Source of the DNA: an uncultured Clostridium sp.
GTDB lineage: Bacteria > Bacillota > Clostridia > Clostridiales > Clostridiaceae
NCBI RefSeq assembly: GCF_937920395.1
Contig: NZ_CALEVF010000280.1
Span: 1 to 45,688 of the forward strand
DNA length: 45,688 nt
Reading direction: 5' to 3'
The first letter of the stretch is position 1. Each line of letters opens with the position of its first letter. A program made the position numbers and the translations under genes. Under the pieces are notes generated by a model, which ran no database searches, was not told where the DNA came from, and saw only the letters and a list, made by a program, of their open reading frames with translations. Shown here one piece after another: positions 24,394 to 32,834 of the stretch.

Positions 24394-24606
24394 TTAAATT
24401 CTTCTAAGTTCGTCTATATTAACACATAGGATAGTTGCTATTGTTTCAATTATATTAAAAGATGGATTTTTTTTGCTTCCTCGTTCAAGTTCTTCTAAAT
24501 AAGTCTGTGATACATGTACACTTAAATTCTTAGATAAAGTTGATATATCTTTGCTTGTTAAGGATTTAGTAAGTCTTAATTCTCTAATCTTAGCACCATT
24601 AAGCAT
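24394..24606 (-). CDS. Small XRE-family helix-turn-helix regulator (70 aa)
   Basis: The protein is essentially a single HTH_3 domain: IRELRLTKSLTSKDISTLSK forms the first helices, HVSQTYLEELERGSKKNPSF the recognition region, and IIETIATILCVNIDELRRI the closing helices, as in Cro/CI repressors. There is no effector or dimerisation domain. AAGGAGG precedes the ATG. A promoter-like pair, ATGACA and TATTAT, lies on the minus strand at about 24630-24660. The target is unknown; it may control itself or the divergent two-component system, but no palindromic operator is obvious. Confidence 0.82.
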   Translation of the reverse strand: MLNGAKIRELRLTKSLTSKDISTLSKNLSVHVSQTYLEELERGSKKNPSFNIIETIATILCVNIDELRRI

Positions 24607-24992
24607 ATAAAAACCTCCTTATATAGATATATATATAATACATATAAGCTGATATCTTTGTCATAATAAGTTGTACAAGCTAAGTATACTATGAATAAAG
24701 AAATAGCTATGTTATTTTTATGCTTTTTTTGTTAAGATTAGAAGTAATTTAGAAAAGTTACTAGATTAGATGCGTTTTATTTTCATAGAACTGACCAGTT
24801 ATAAACTTCGTTCACACTTTGTTAGCATATTCGCCATTTAAGTGCCATACTGTATCTTTATTATAGAGATAAGAATAAAAAAAATTGCATTAAAAAGAAA
24901 ATAAGACATTATTATTTGTATTATAAAAAACAATAGATTTCAAATGATTTATTTATATTTAAGATTTAAATTTATGATTAAGGAGAATTTAT
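24607..24992. other. Intergenic region between the XRE gene and the two-component operon
   Basis: This AT-rich divergent spacer holds no open frame with an SD. The segment at about 24820-24870 stands out as less AT-rich (GTTCACACTTTG, then CGCCATTTAAGTGCC) and may be the response-regulator binding and promoter region of the operon. Confidence 0.4.
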
Positions 24993-25679
24993 ATGATGGA
25001 AACTATTTTAATAGTTGATGATGAAGAAAGAATTAGAAATCTTGTATCCATTTATTTAAGGAAGGAACAATATAATATTCTGCAAGCTGAAAATGGAAGA
25101 GAAGCTATAAATGTCTTTAATAAAAACTCGGTAGATTTAGTTATTCTTGATGTAATGATGCCTATTATGGATGGATGGGATGTATGCAAGGAAATAAGAA
25201 AGACTTCTAATATTCCAGTTATAATGCTTACTGCTAAATCTGAGGAAGATGATGAATTATTAGGCTTTGAATTAGGTACCGATCATTATATTACAAAACC
25301 CTTCGTTCCAAAGTTACTAGTCGCTAAAGTTAAAGCAATTATAAGACGAACTTATAGTACTGAAAGTGTTGTAAAAGAAGAAGACAACTTTGACGGGCTC
25401 GTAGTTGATAATTTAAGCCATGAGGTTACAGTAGATGATGTAGAAATAAACCTATCGCCAAAAGAATTTGAACTATTAAACTATTTTATACTTAATAAAA
25501 GGATTGTGTTAAGCAGAGAAAAAATATTGGACTCTTTATGGGGTATTGATTATTTTGGAGATTTAAGAACCGTGGATACTGTTATAAAAAGATTAAGAGA
25601 AAAGTTAGGTGAAAAGTCTTACCTTATATCAACCGTGAGAGGAACAGGATATAAATTCGAGGTGAGAAATGAAAAGTAA
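24993..25679 (+). CDS. OmpR/PhoB-family response regulator
   Basis: This is the DNA-binding half of a two-component system. The receiver domain (about 1-120) has the acidic pair D9/D10, the phospho-acceptor D53 in VILDVMMP, T80 and K102. The C-terminal winged helix (about 130-228) contains LSPKEFELLNYFI and a typical end, VDTVIKRLREKLGEKSYLISTVRGTGYKF. AAGGAG lies before tandem ATGs (24993 or 24996). Its stop overlaps the start of the histidine kinase gene by 11 nt, so the two are translationally coupled. The signal is unknown. Confidence 0.9.
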   Translation: MMETILIVDDEERIRNLVSIYLRKEQYNILQAENGREAINVFNKNSVDLVILDVMMPIMDGWDVCKEIRKTSNIPVIMLTAKSEEDDELLGFELGTDHYITKPFVPKLLVAKVKAIIRRTYSTESVVKEEDNFDGLVVDNLSHEVTVDDVEINLSPKEFELLNYFILNKRIVLSREKILDSLWGIDYFGDLRTVDTVIKRLREKLGEKSYLISTVRGTGYKFEVRNEK

Positions 25680-27180
25680 AAAAAGCATTACAAGAAAACT
25701 TTTCGCAATAACTTCTATAGTTTTTGTGGTTTTCATAACAACTAATTTAATAGTTCAATCTGCATTTTTCGGGCAATTTTATATAAAATGGAAAAAGGAC
25801 ACTTTGTCTCATGACCTCGTTAACTTTAGAGAAAAATATAGTTTACTTAAAACAAATGACGAGGAGACTAGCTTAATTAGTAGTTTTGAAGATCAAAATA
25901 ATTATAAAATAATTATTAGAGATAAAGCAGGTAATTTAAAATATCTTACAAAAACAGTTGACGTAAGAAAGGACTCTATAAAAGCAAGAAGTATGGATCA
26001 ACTAATGTCAACTCAAATAGAAACTTTAGGTGGGGTTGATAAATTCAAAAAAGATAAAAAACCTTTGATCTTTCTTACTGATAATAACCTAGATTCGGAA
26101 GAAAGTGAGGCTAGCATTTCCTACAGTGTTGCCGGCATTTCTTATGATGAAAAAAAAGATGAATTTATATATGTATATACTTCATTACAACCGGTAAATG
26201 AAGCAGTTCAAGTTATTAAGGAATTTTACTATTATTTTTATATAGGAGCCATAGTAATAATTTTATTCCTGTCTTTAATATATTCAAATATGATTGCTAA
26301 ACCATTGATAAAAATAACTAAAACAGCAAGCAAAATGGCAAAACTTGATTTTTCAGAAAAATGTGTGGTAAAAAGTAATGATGAAATTGGTGCTTTAGCG
26401 ACTTCGCTTAACCTCCTTTCAGAAAATTTAAATGAATCGTTAACATCACTTAAAGATGCTAATTCAAAGTTAGAAAAAGACATTGAAAAAGAGAAAAAAT
26501 TAACAGAAATGAGGAAAGACTTTGTGGCAGCAGTTTCTCATGAACTTAAAACACCTATAACACTTATAGAAGGGTATACTCAAGCATTAAATGATGATAT
26601 TTTAGAAGGAGAGGAGAAACAATATTTTATAGATGTGATAATGGATGAATCAAGAAAAATGAATAGCTTAGTATCAGACATGCTAAATTTATCTCAACTA
26701 GAGTCAGGAAATTTTAATTTGATTCAAGAAGATTTTTATATAGATGAACTAGTAAAACCGCTTGCAAAGAAATTTTCATCCCTACTTAATGAAAAGGACA
26801 TTAAACTTAGTGTGAATTTAGTTCAAAACATAAAAGTAACTGCTGATTGGAACAGAATAGAACAAGTTTTAACGAATTATATGACTAATGCAATAAGACA
26901 TACTAACAATGGTGGCTCGATAACTGTGACAATGATAGATAGAGATGACAATGTTTGCGTTGAAGTTGAGAATACTGGAAGTAAAGTTGATGAAACTGAA
27001 ACGGATAAAATATGGGATACTTTCTATAAAATAGATAAATCAAGGACTAGAAAACTTGGAGGTACTGGACTAGGACTTTCAATAGTTAAAAACATTATAT
27101 TACTTCATGGTGGTAGTTGTGGGGTAGCAAACACAGACATGGGAGTTAAATTCTATTTTATTTTAAATAAACATCACTAA
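25669..27180 (+). CDS. Sensor histidine kinase with HAMP domain
   Basis: This is the membrane sensor partner of the preceding regulator (503 residues). The first membrane segment is about residues 11-33, an extracytoplasmic sensor region runs to about 186, and the second membrane segment is about 187-209. A HAMP domain (about 210-262) and a short coiled coil lead to the HisKA box FVAAVSHELKTPI, with the phospho-acceptor H291. The ATPase domain has the N box (NYMTNAIRH) and the G boxes ending GGTGLGLSIVKNI. The extracytoplasmic domain shows no motif I recognise. The gene overlaps the regulator gene by 11 nt and ends before a strong terminator. Confidence 0.9.
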   Translation: MKSKKSITRKLFAITSIVFVVFITTNLIVQSAFFGQFYIKWKKDTLSHDLVNFREKYSLLKTNDEETSLISSFEDQNNYKIIIRDKAGNLKYLTKTVDVRKDSIKARSMDQLMSTQIETLGGVDKFKKDKKPLIFLTDNNLDSEESEASISYSVAGISYDEKKDEFIYVYTSLQPVNEAVQVIKEFYYYFYIGAIVIILFLSLIYSNMIAKPLIKITKTASKMAKLDFSEKCVVKSNDEIGALATSLNLLSENLNESLTSLKDANSKLEKDIEKEKKLTEMRKDFVAAVSHELKTPITLIEGYTQALNDDILEGEEKQYFIDVIMDESRKMNSLVSDMLNLSQLESGNFNLIQEDFYIDELVKPLAKKFSSLLNEKDIKLSVNLVQNIKVTADWNRIEQVLTNYMTNAIRHTNNGGSITVTMIDRDDNVCVEVENTGSKVDETETDKIWDTFYKIDKSRTRKLGGTGLGLSIVKNIILLHGGSCGVANTDMGVKFYFILNKHH

Positions 27181-27238
27181 TGTATAAGGTACATTATAAT
27201 TTATATCGTTTTTTTAATATTAAATATAATAGTATAAC

Positions 27239-27283
27239 GGGTAAGTCAAATGATAGGTATAAATCATTTGACTTACCCTTTTT
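27239..27283 (+). terminator. Terminator of the two-component operon
   Basis: A perfect 16-bp stem (27239-27254 with 27263-27278) is followed by TTTTT. Confidence 0.9.
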
Positions 27284-27458
27284 ATATTAGTTTATAGGAC
27301 TTAATTTAACAATTATTTGCATTACCCAAGATATATGTTGCTTCCTCTTTTTGACGCTAAACTTTAGTTGCTTAATATCATTAAATATCGGCGCATACCA
27401 TTTTTTATATATTATAATAGTTATGGTTTTATTAAAAATTTCTGTATTTATTTCAAAT

Positions 27459-27505
27459 AAAACCATTCAATATAATAAAAGTTATATTGAATGGTTTTGC
27501 TTTTA
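27459..27505 (+). terminator. Orphan intrinsic terminator
   Basis: A perfect 17-bp stem (27459-27475 with 27482-27498) has an A-run before it and TTTTGCTTTT at the end. No coding region precedes it on the plus strand after the previous terminator. Confidence 0.8.
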
Positions 27506-27570
27506 CTTTAAATTTGGCTTTTTTACTCATTTTAGCAGTGATTTTCTTTATTTTATGGTATACTTGTATT

Positions 27571-27628
27571 GTAAACATTATGTTTACGTAAATAAACGTT
27601 TTAAATTTAATAGTATACAAATGTATAC
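27571..27628. promoter_or_regulatory. Palindrome group upstream of the RHH gene
   Basis: GTAAACATTATGTTTAC (27571-27587) is a perfect inverted repeat, ACGTAAATAAACGT (27584-27597) is a second, and two GTATAC boxes (27613-27618 and 27623-27628) form a third. They sit about 210-270 bp upstream of the DNA-binding gene and could be its operator. A TATACT -10-like box is at 27559-27564. Confidence 0.4.
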
Positions 27629-27837
27629 AAAACATTGAATTGTAAGTATTAATAATAATTTTTAATTATACTATCAAATAAATTGATAAAAATTTGCCCA
27701 TACAAATATTCTTCATGATATTATAGATATAATGAAATTTTATGAGGAAATAGCTGTCTTTCAGTTATACATAGCTTCTAATATGTAAATAATGGGATTA
27801 ATTTTATAAAATACCGCATTAAGAGAGGACGGATACA

Positions 27838-28737
27838 ATGGATGCAATATTAAGCGTAAGAATAAGTGACGAGGTAAAACAAAAGTTTAATGAATTAGCT
27901 CAAAGTGAGGGAATAAACAATAAAGAATTTATGGAACAAGTAGTTAAATACTATGAATTAAATAGAGCAAGAGAAGAAGACAGTAGTATGTCCGAAGATA
28001 TAAATGAATTACAAACAATAACAAACAGAATGTCCGATATATATATAAATATAGTAGAAAGAAATAATATAAAAGCTTTAGAGGTAAAAAATGTTCACAG
28101 AAATGAATTAGTAGATAAAGAGAAAGAAGTTAAAAAGCTATATGAAAACATTATTTCATTAAAAGAAGAGAAAAAAGAAGAGAATAAGAGGATTACTTTG
28201 CTTGAGAAAGACCAATCTGATAATAAACATATTGTTAAGGAATTACAAGAAAATACTAAGAGTTTGAAAACACTAAATAACATGCAAGGTGAAAAAATAT
28301 TAAAGCTAAATGAAACCAATGAAAAATATGTTAAATATAAAGATGAAATTTTAATTCAAAAAACAGAAATTGATAAACTAAAAAATGAAAACATACAATT
28401 TAAGCAGGACTTATCAAATAAAAATGAGGAAGCTAGAAGAATAGCAAACCAAGTAGATGAATTAAATCAAATTAACAAGAATAAAATAGATGAACTTGAG
28501 TCAAAAGCTAAATTAGACATTGAAATGCAAAAGGAAAGAGCAATCTTCCAAATGGAGAAAGAACTTTTAAAATTGAAAGAGCAGCAACAATTAAAGATGC
28601 AGGAATTACAAGAAAGCTTTAATGAGCGAATTAATAAATTACTAAAGGAAAAAGAGGAAGCTGCGGAGAAATTTAAAAATATGGTTTCAGAAATAAATGA
28701 AGCTCGAACAAAGCAGATTAGTATTAAAGAAAAGTAG
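27838..28737 (+). CDS. Ribbon-helix-helix N-domain fused to a long coiled coil (299 aa)
   Basis: Residues 1-45 look like a ribbon-helix-helix DNA-binding domain: the strand AILSVRISDEVKQKFNELAQ, then the helix pair with SEGINNKEFMEQVVKYYE. The remaining 250 residues are an almost unbroken, highly charged coiled coil (for example LKEEKKEENKRITLLEKDQ and ELLKLKEQQQLKMQELQ). This resembles plasmid KfrA-type architecture, a DNA-binding head with a long coiled-coil tail, although KfrA uses a different head. A role in DNA organisation, segregation or filament formation is plausible but inferred. GAGAGGA precedes the ATG. Upstream palindromes may be its target. There are no plasmid genes nearby. Confidence 0.7.
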   Translation: MDAILSVRISDEVKQKFNELAQSEGINNKEFMEQVVKYYELNRAREEDSSMSEDINELQTITNRMSDIYINIVERNNIKALEVKNVHRNELVDKEKEVKKLYENIISLKEEKKEENKRITLLEKDQSDNKHIVKELQENTKSLKTLNNMQGEKILKLNETNEKYVKYKDEILIQKTEIDKLKNENIQFKQDLSNKNEEARRIANQVDELNQINKNKIDELESKAKLDIEMQKERAIFQMEKELLKLKEQQQLKMQELQESFNERINKLLKEKEEAAEKFKNMVSEINEARTKQISIKEK

Positions 28738-28763
28738 CATCATGTGGTATATAAATTGGGTGA

Positions 28764-28886
28764 ATGAAAGGGCTAGATAAATGGTTAGAACTAGATTCAA
28801 GTAACTTAAAAAGAGAGAGGTCTATAAAAACAAAAGGCTTGGGAGCACTCAAATACACGAAGAAGTTATTGGAGAATATCCAATAG
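28764..28886 (+). CDS. Possible small protein (40 aa)
   Basis: A 40-codon frame starts at ATG 28764 after a weak GGGTG and stops at 28886. The product begins MKGLDKWLELDSSNLKRE and ends KYTKKLLENIQ; it is basic and helical. It follows the coiled-coil gene by 26 nt and could be its operon partner or a decayed gene. The evidence is only the open frame and its composition. Confidence 0.3.
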   Translation: MKGLDKWLELDSSNLKRERSIKTKGLGALKYTKKLLENIQ

Positions 28887-28914
28887 GCCAATTATGAATA
28901 TTGCATATAAAGAT

Positions 28915-28938
28915 AAAGACCTAGAAAATCTAGGTCTA
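28915..28938 (-). terminator. Terminator of the KAS III-like gene
   Basis: AGACCTAG (28917-28924) pairs with CTAGGTCT (28930-28937). On the minus strand it is followed by TTATCTTTATAT, downstream of the gene ending at 29022. Confidence 0.55.
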
Positions 28939-29021
28939 ATCAGTATAACAAAATATTATCTAGATGTTGTTGGTGCTTATAGAATCTCCATGTACCCATA
29001 TTTCATAAAATAGAGGAGTAG

Positions 29022-30014
29022 TTAGAGTCTAAAGGCTAAACAGCAGGAAGTGATCCCTGCACCGACTGACCAGAAAATCACTAGGTCTCCTGAGTGAATC
29101 TCGTTATTTAAAAGAGCAGTAGCAAAAGCTATAAATGGACTGGTACAACCAGTATAACCGTATTCGTCACCGATATAAGTAAATTTAGAGATATCTTCAT
29201 GGAGATTGGTACATAACTTATCTATATTATTTTTAGAAAATTGAGACATAAAATATCGTTTAACATCTTTCTTAGTTAAATTATGATTGGCTAAGATAGA
29301 TTCAATAGAGTTTTCGGCACTTATAAAGGCTTCATCAGTATTGAAGGGATTCCATAGAAGTTTCTTACATGAATTATCTACTTCTGAGATATTGGAATAG
29401 CCACATTCAGGCATAAGAATTGTATCGTGGTAAGAACTATCAGTATAATAAGCGTTACCTATAACACCATGATTAGCTTCTTCGCAACGCTCAAGAATAA
29501 TAGCAACTGCTGCATCACCAAAGTTAGAGTAGGTTATTTCATCGCTATCCTTAGAATGATGATTAATATGCTCGGACCCCACTAGGAGAACACGTTTCAT
29601 GGTGGGGTTATTCATAATACTATTATATAGCTGATCGAGGGAGACAATCATTCCTACACAATTAGAATTTGTATCATATACACATGCAGAGGCCTTTCCA
29701 TTGATAGCATGATGGATTTTAACAGCATTAGAAGGTGCAATATATTCAGGGGTTGAAGATGTGAAAACAATTAAATCGATATCTGATCCTAATAAATTCG
29801 AAGTAGATAGTACTTTCTTGGAAGCTTCAATAGCCATTGTTAAAGCATTTTCATTATCGGAAGCTAAATAGCGTGATTTTCTTCCTAAATTATCAAATAA
29901 TGGTTGTATATCTTTATTAAGCTCCTGAAAATGCTTTATGAAATAACTATTATCTACTTTAATTTCTGGATGGTAAATTGCTGCATTTATTATTTTTACA
30001 CCTATATTATTCGT
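29022..30014 (-). CDS. KAS III-like (FabH-type thiolase fold) protein with apparent ACG start
   Basis: The coding frame extends 59 codons upstream of the first ATG (29837) and reads as a normal KAS III N-terminus (NNIGVKIINAAIYHPEIKVD). No ATG, GTG or TTG exists in that stretch. The codon 9 nt after a good AAGGAG (minus strand, 30024-30029) is ACG at 30014-30012, which gives 330 residues, the usual length for the family. C119 in YDTNSNCVGM matches the acyl-accepting Cys. The usual catalytic His is replaced in FMSQFSKNNIDKL (PHQAN expected) and the Asn in GYTGCTSP (GNTSAAS expected). It is thus a divergent member and may not elongate fatty acids. It lies downstream of the STAS-like gene on the same strand. 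A start-codon mutation or an assembly error are alternatives. Confidence 0.75.
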   Translation of the reverse strand, partial: TNNIGVKIINAAIYHPEIKVDNSYFIKHFQELNKDIQPLFDNLGRKSRYLASDNENALTMAIEASKKVLSTSNLLGSDIDLIVFTSSTPEYIAPSNAVKIHHAINGKASACVYDTNSNCVGMIVSLDQLYNSIMNNPTMKRVLLVGSEHINHHSKDSDEITYSNFGDAAVAIILERCEEANHGVIGNAYYTDSSYHDTILMPECGYSNISEVDNSCKKLLWNPFNTDEAFISAENSIESILANHNLTKKDVKRYFMSQFSKNNIDKLCTNLHEDISKFTYIGDEYGYTGCTSPFIAFATALLNNEIHSGDLVIFWSVGAGITSCCLAFRL

Positions 30015-30053
30015 TAGTAATCACTCCTTAAAATCTGATGGTAAAATAAAGCA

Positions 30054-30079
30054 AAGATATACAAAAGTTCGTATATCTT
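30054..30079 (-). terminator. Hairpin between the STAS-like and KAS III-like genes
   Basis: AAGATATAC (30054-30062) pairs with GTATATCTT (30071-30079). On the minus strand it is followed by TGCTTTATTTT, so it may partly end the upstream transcript. Confidence 0.4.
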
Positions 30080-30101
30080 CTCTGTTAATAGAATATTTAT
30101 T

Positions 30102-30470
30102 TTATAGTTCTTTTTCTGCGTCTTCTAGTGAAGAAACAAATAATGCTGAAAGATTAGATTCTTTAGCAATTCTTTTTACTTGCATTTTTGCAGATATAAC
30201 TGTTGGTTCAACAAATACCATTTTCTTAAATCCGCTTGAAGTATATAATTGGTAACACTGAGAAAGAACTGGAAGAATTTCTGGCTTAAGCACTGCCAAA
30301 GATCTTGCGTCAATAAGGAATGAATACTCACCTGGCTTAAACTGTGCTAGTGCTAAGTTATAGTCTTTTACAAACTGTTCCGCTTTTTCTAGTTGAAAAA
30401 ATCCTTTTAATTCTATAATAAATCTTTTTTTTGCTGTATCTGTTTTTATTGAATACATTTCATTTGCCAT
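30102..30470 (-). CDS. STAS-like protein (122 aa)
   Basis: The protein has the alternating strand/helix pattern of SpoIIAA/STAS-type folds: RFIIELKGFFQLEKAEQFVK, EYSFLIDARSLAVLKPEIL, QLYTSSGFKKMVFVEP and a final helical segment LSALFVSSLEDAEKEL. No phosphorylatable Ser in the usual anti-sigma-antagonist context is evident, so a scaffold or ligand-binding role is more likely than partner switching. AAGGGG lies before the ATG. It is the first gene on the minus strand before the KAS III-like gene, 87 nt apart, which suggests a joint function involving acyl groups, but this is inference. Confidence 0.55.
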   Translation of the reverse strand: MANEMYSIKTDTAKKRFIIELKGFFQLEKAEQFVKDYNLALAQFKPGEYSFLIDARSLAVLKPEILPVLSQCYQLYTSSGFKKMVFVEPTVISAKMQVKRIAKESNLSALFVSSLEDAEKEL

Positions 30471-30936
30471 TTTGTAATCCCCTTAATAGTTATATTTATT
30501 ATATTATCGGTTAATCCAAGAATAACTGTAGGTATTTATTATATTTTAGAGATTACTTATATAAGTCAGTTCTGTCAACGGACTGTGATATATTTAGACA
30601 CCCCTCGCATCCACCATAAGACAGCAACAATTTTGATGCAATGGAAAACCCTCGAATTCCAGGGCTTTTATTGTTTTTTTGTGTATATGCAAGGCGTTGT
30701 TCTAGATAAGAAAGGAAAACGAAAAATGAAACCAAGTATACCAAGAGATGCATTGTGTCATAATTTTACAGGATGTTTTGAAAGCAGAAAATAGAATTAA
30801 TTTAATAAATATAATACTTATTAATAAAAGGAAGAAGATATGTTCTAACATACCCCCACGTGGAGACAGTCGTATTGATGTCAAGAGTGTAAAAATTAAG
30901 TTGACAGGAAGCACTGATAAATAAGGATAATTTAGA
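30471..30936. other. Intergenic region with hairpin and palindrome, possible gene remnants
   Basis: No convincing gene. A CCCT/AGGG hairpin around GAATTC (about 30647-30668) is followed by TTTTATTGTTTTTTT, a plus-strand terminator with no gene before it. Just upstream, GCATC and GATGC (about 30606-30638) could pair, so a small structured RNA is possible. A 22-codon frame at 30726-30794 after AAAGGAAAA may be a remnant. CCCCACGTGGAG at about 30854-30865 is a palindrome around CACGTG, as in MerR/TipA-type operators. Confidence 0.35.
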
Positions 30937-30965
30937 TTGACTAGGACATAAATATGTTATACTTA
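30937..30965 (+). promoter_or_regulatory. Sigma-A promoter of the ABC transporter gene
   Basis: TTGACT (30937-30942), a 17-nt spacer and TACTTA (30960-30965) lie about 40 nt before the ATG. Confidence 0.6.
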
Positions 30966-31006
30966 AAGAAAAATCAAGATGCATAAAAGAAAGGAAAACA
31001 ACTAAA

Positions 31007-32755
31007 ATGGATACAAAAGAATTTCAAAAAAGATCTCTAGTTTCAATATTCTTCTCATATTTTAAACCACACAAGAATTTATTTATATTAGATATGTCAT
31101 GTGCATTTTTAATTGCTGTTATCGACTTATCATTTCCAGCAATAACTCGTTATTCTCTAAATGATCTATTACCTATTAATGCTTATAAAACTTTTATAAC
31201 TATTATGGTGATTATGTTAATTGCATATACATTAAGAGCTTTTTTCTACTATATAATAACCTACTATGGTCACACTTTTGGTGTATTAGTAGAAGCAGAT
31301 ATAAGAAGCGATTTATTTAAGCATATGCAGGAATTGTCTTATGGATACTTTGATAGAAACCGTACCGGTCAACTACTGAGTAGATTGACAGCAGATTTAT
31401 TTGATATAACTGAACTTGCTCATCATGGTCCTGAAGATGTTTTTATATCAACATTGACAATAATAGGATCACTAGGTATCTTATTTACTATTCAGTGGAA
31501 ATTAACTTTGGTTATTGCTTTAATCTTGCCTATATTTCTATTAGTTGTATGGTATAGACGTTCTGAAATGTCAAAAGCTTCTCTTGAAGTGAAAGAAAAA
31601 ACAGCTTCTATAAATGTAAATATTGAATCAGGAATTTCAGGCATGAAAACAGCGAAAGCATTTGCAAATGAGAATTCAGAATTTGATAAGTTTAGTGAAT
31701 CAAATGATGCTTTCAAAACATCTAAAACCAAATTCTATAAGGCTATGGGATATTTCAATGCTTCAATGGAATTTTTTCTTTGTATTTTGCCAGCAACCGT
31801 TATCTTAGTAGGTGGTATATTAATTATGAAAGGACAAATGAATCAAATTGATTTAATCACTTTTACCTTATATATTGCCACTTTTATAACTCCAATTAGA
31901 AAACTTTCAAACTTTGCTGAACTATTTGCAACAGGTGGAGCTGGACTTGTACGTTTTGTAGATATGATGCGTACTGAAACTGAAATGAAAGATGATCCTA
32001 ATGCTATAGAGATAGGCAGAGTAAAAGGCGAATTAGATATTGAAAATATTAGTTTTTCTTATAAAAAAGGGATTCAAGTATTACACAATATTTCTCTTCA
32101 CGTCGACCCTGGTGAAACAATTGCAGTCGTAGGTCAATCGGGTGGAGGAAAATCAACACTATGTAAATTGATTCCCAGGTTCTATGATGTTGATGAAGGG
32201 AAAATTTTGCTTGACCATGTAGATATACGTAATATTACACAAGAATCATTGCATAAAAATATTGGAGTTGTAGAACAAGACGTGTTCCTTTTTGCTGATA
32301 GTATTCTTGAAAACATTAGATACGGTAGACCTGAAGCTACTCCTAAGGAAGTTGCAATAGCAGCAAAACAGGCTGAAATTTATGATGATATTATTGCTAT
32401 GTCTGATGGATTTAATACTTTTGTTGGTGAACGTGGTGCAATGCTTTCTGGTGGACAAAAACAACGTATTTCTATAGCTCGTATATTTCTAAAAAATCCA
32501 CCATTCTTAATTTTAGATGAAGCAACTTCTGCCCTTGATAGTGTTACTGAAGCTAAAATACAAGAAACTTTTGATAATCTAATAATCGGAAGAACAACCT
32601 TTGTTATTGCTCATAGATTGTCTACTGTTAGAAATGCAGATAGAATTCTTGTATTTGATAGTGGAAATATTATTGAAGATGGAAATCACGAATGTTTAAT
32701 GGAAAAAAACGGTGTATATGCCGAGCTTTATAAAACTCAACATATAAGTAAATAG
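31007..32755 (+). CDS. ABC half-transporter (fused permease and ATPase), exporter type
   Basis: The protein (582 residues) has six membrane segments (about residues 20-310) followed by a nucleotide-binding domain. The NBD shows Walker A GQSGGGKST (376-384), Q-loop VVEQDVFLF, signature LSGGQKQRIS, Walker B FLILDEATS and the H-loop in VIAHRLST. This is the MsbA/BmrA type that works as a homo- or heterodimer and exports lipids, drugs or peptides. There is no second half-transporter gene nearby, so a homodimer is likely. AAAGGAAA precedes the ATG and a sigma-A promoter lies just upstream. The substrate is unknown, and no peptidase domain for bacteriocin export is present. Confidence 0.9.
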   Translation: MDTKEFQKRSLVSIFFSYFKPHKNLFILDMSCAFLIAVIDLSFPAITRYSLNDLLPINAYKTFITIMVIMLIAYTLRAFFYYIITYYGHTFGVLVEADIRSDLFKHMQELSYGYFDRNRTGQLLSRLTADLFDITELAHHGPEDVFISTLTIIGSLGILFTIQWKLTLVIALILPIFLLVVWYRRSEMSKASLEVKEKTASINVNIESGISGMKTAKAFANENSEFDKFSESNDAFKTSKTKFYKAMGYFNASMEFFLCILPATVILVGGILIMKGQMNQIDLITFTLYIATFITPIRKLSNFAELFATGGAGLVRFVDMMRTETEMKDDPNAIEIGRVKGELDIENISFSYKKGIQVLHNISLHVDPGETIAVVGQSGGGKSTLCKLIPRFYDVDEGKILLDHVDIRNITQESLHKNIGVVEQDVFLFADSILENIRYGRPEATPKEVAIAAKQAEIYDDIIAMSDGFNTFVGERGAMLSGGQKQRISIARIFLKNPPFLILDEATSALDSVTEAKIQETFDNLIIGRTTFVIAHRLSTVRNADRILVFDSGNIIEDGNHECLMEKNGVYAELYKTQHISK

Positions 32756-32834
32756 ATGATTTCTGAATTTTAAATTACAATAGACATTTTAAAAGCAAAT
32801 TTGACTAGATATTTAGAGGAGTTGATAGTAAGGT

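Larger units (their letters stand above)
27284..27837. other. Long non-coding spacer with terminator and palindromes
   Basis: No convincing gene is visible. The stretch holds an isolated strong terminator (27459-27505) without a gene before it, then a group of palindromes at 27571-27628 upstream of the ribbon-helix-helix gene. The segment 27290-27458 could encode a small RNA ending at that terminator, but no clear promoter is seen. Confidence 0.45.

Noticed and set aside
27351..27638. Plus-strand frame of 95 codons
   Set aside because: It runs through a strong terminator and palindromes, has no SD, and its composition is that of translated AT-rich DNA.
30553..30914. Overlapping frames on both strands upstream of the ABC transporter
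   Set aside because: None has a good SD, they cross a terminator hairpin, and no recognisable protein pattern is present.
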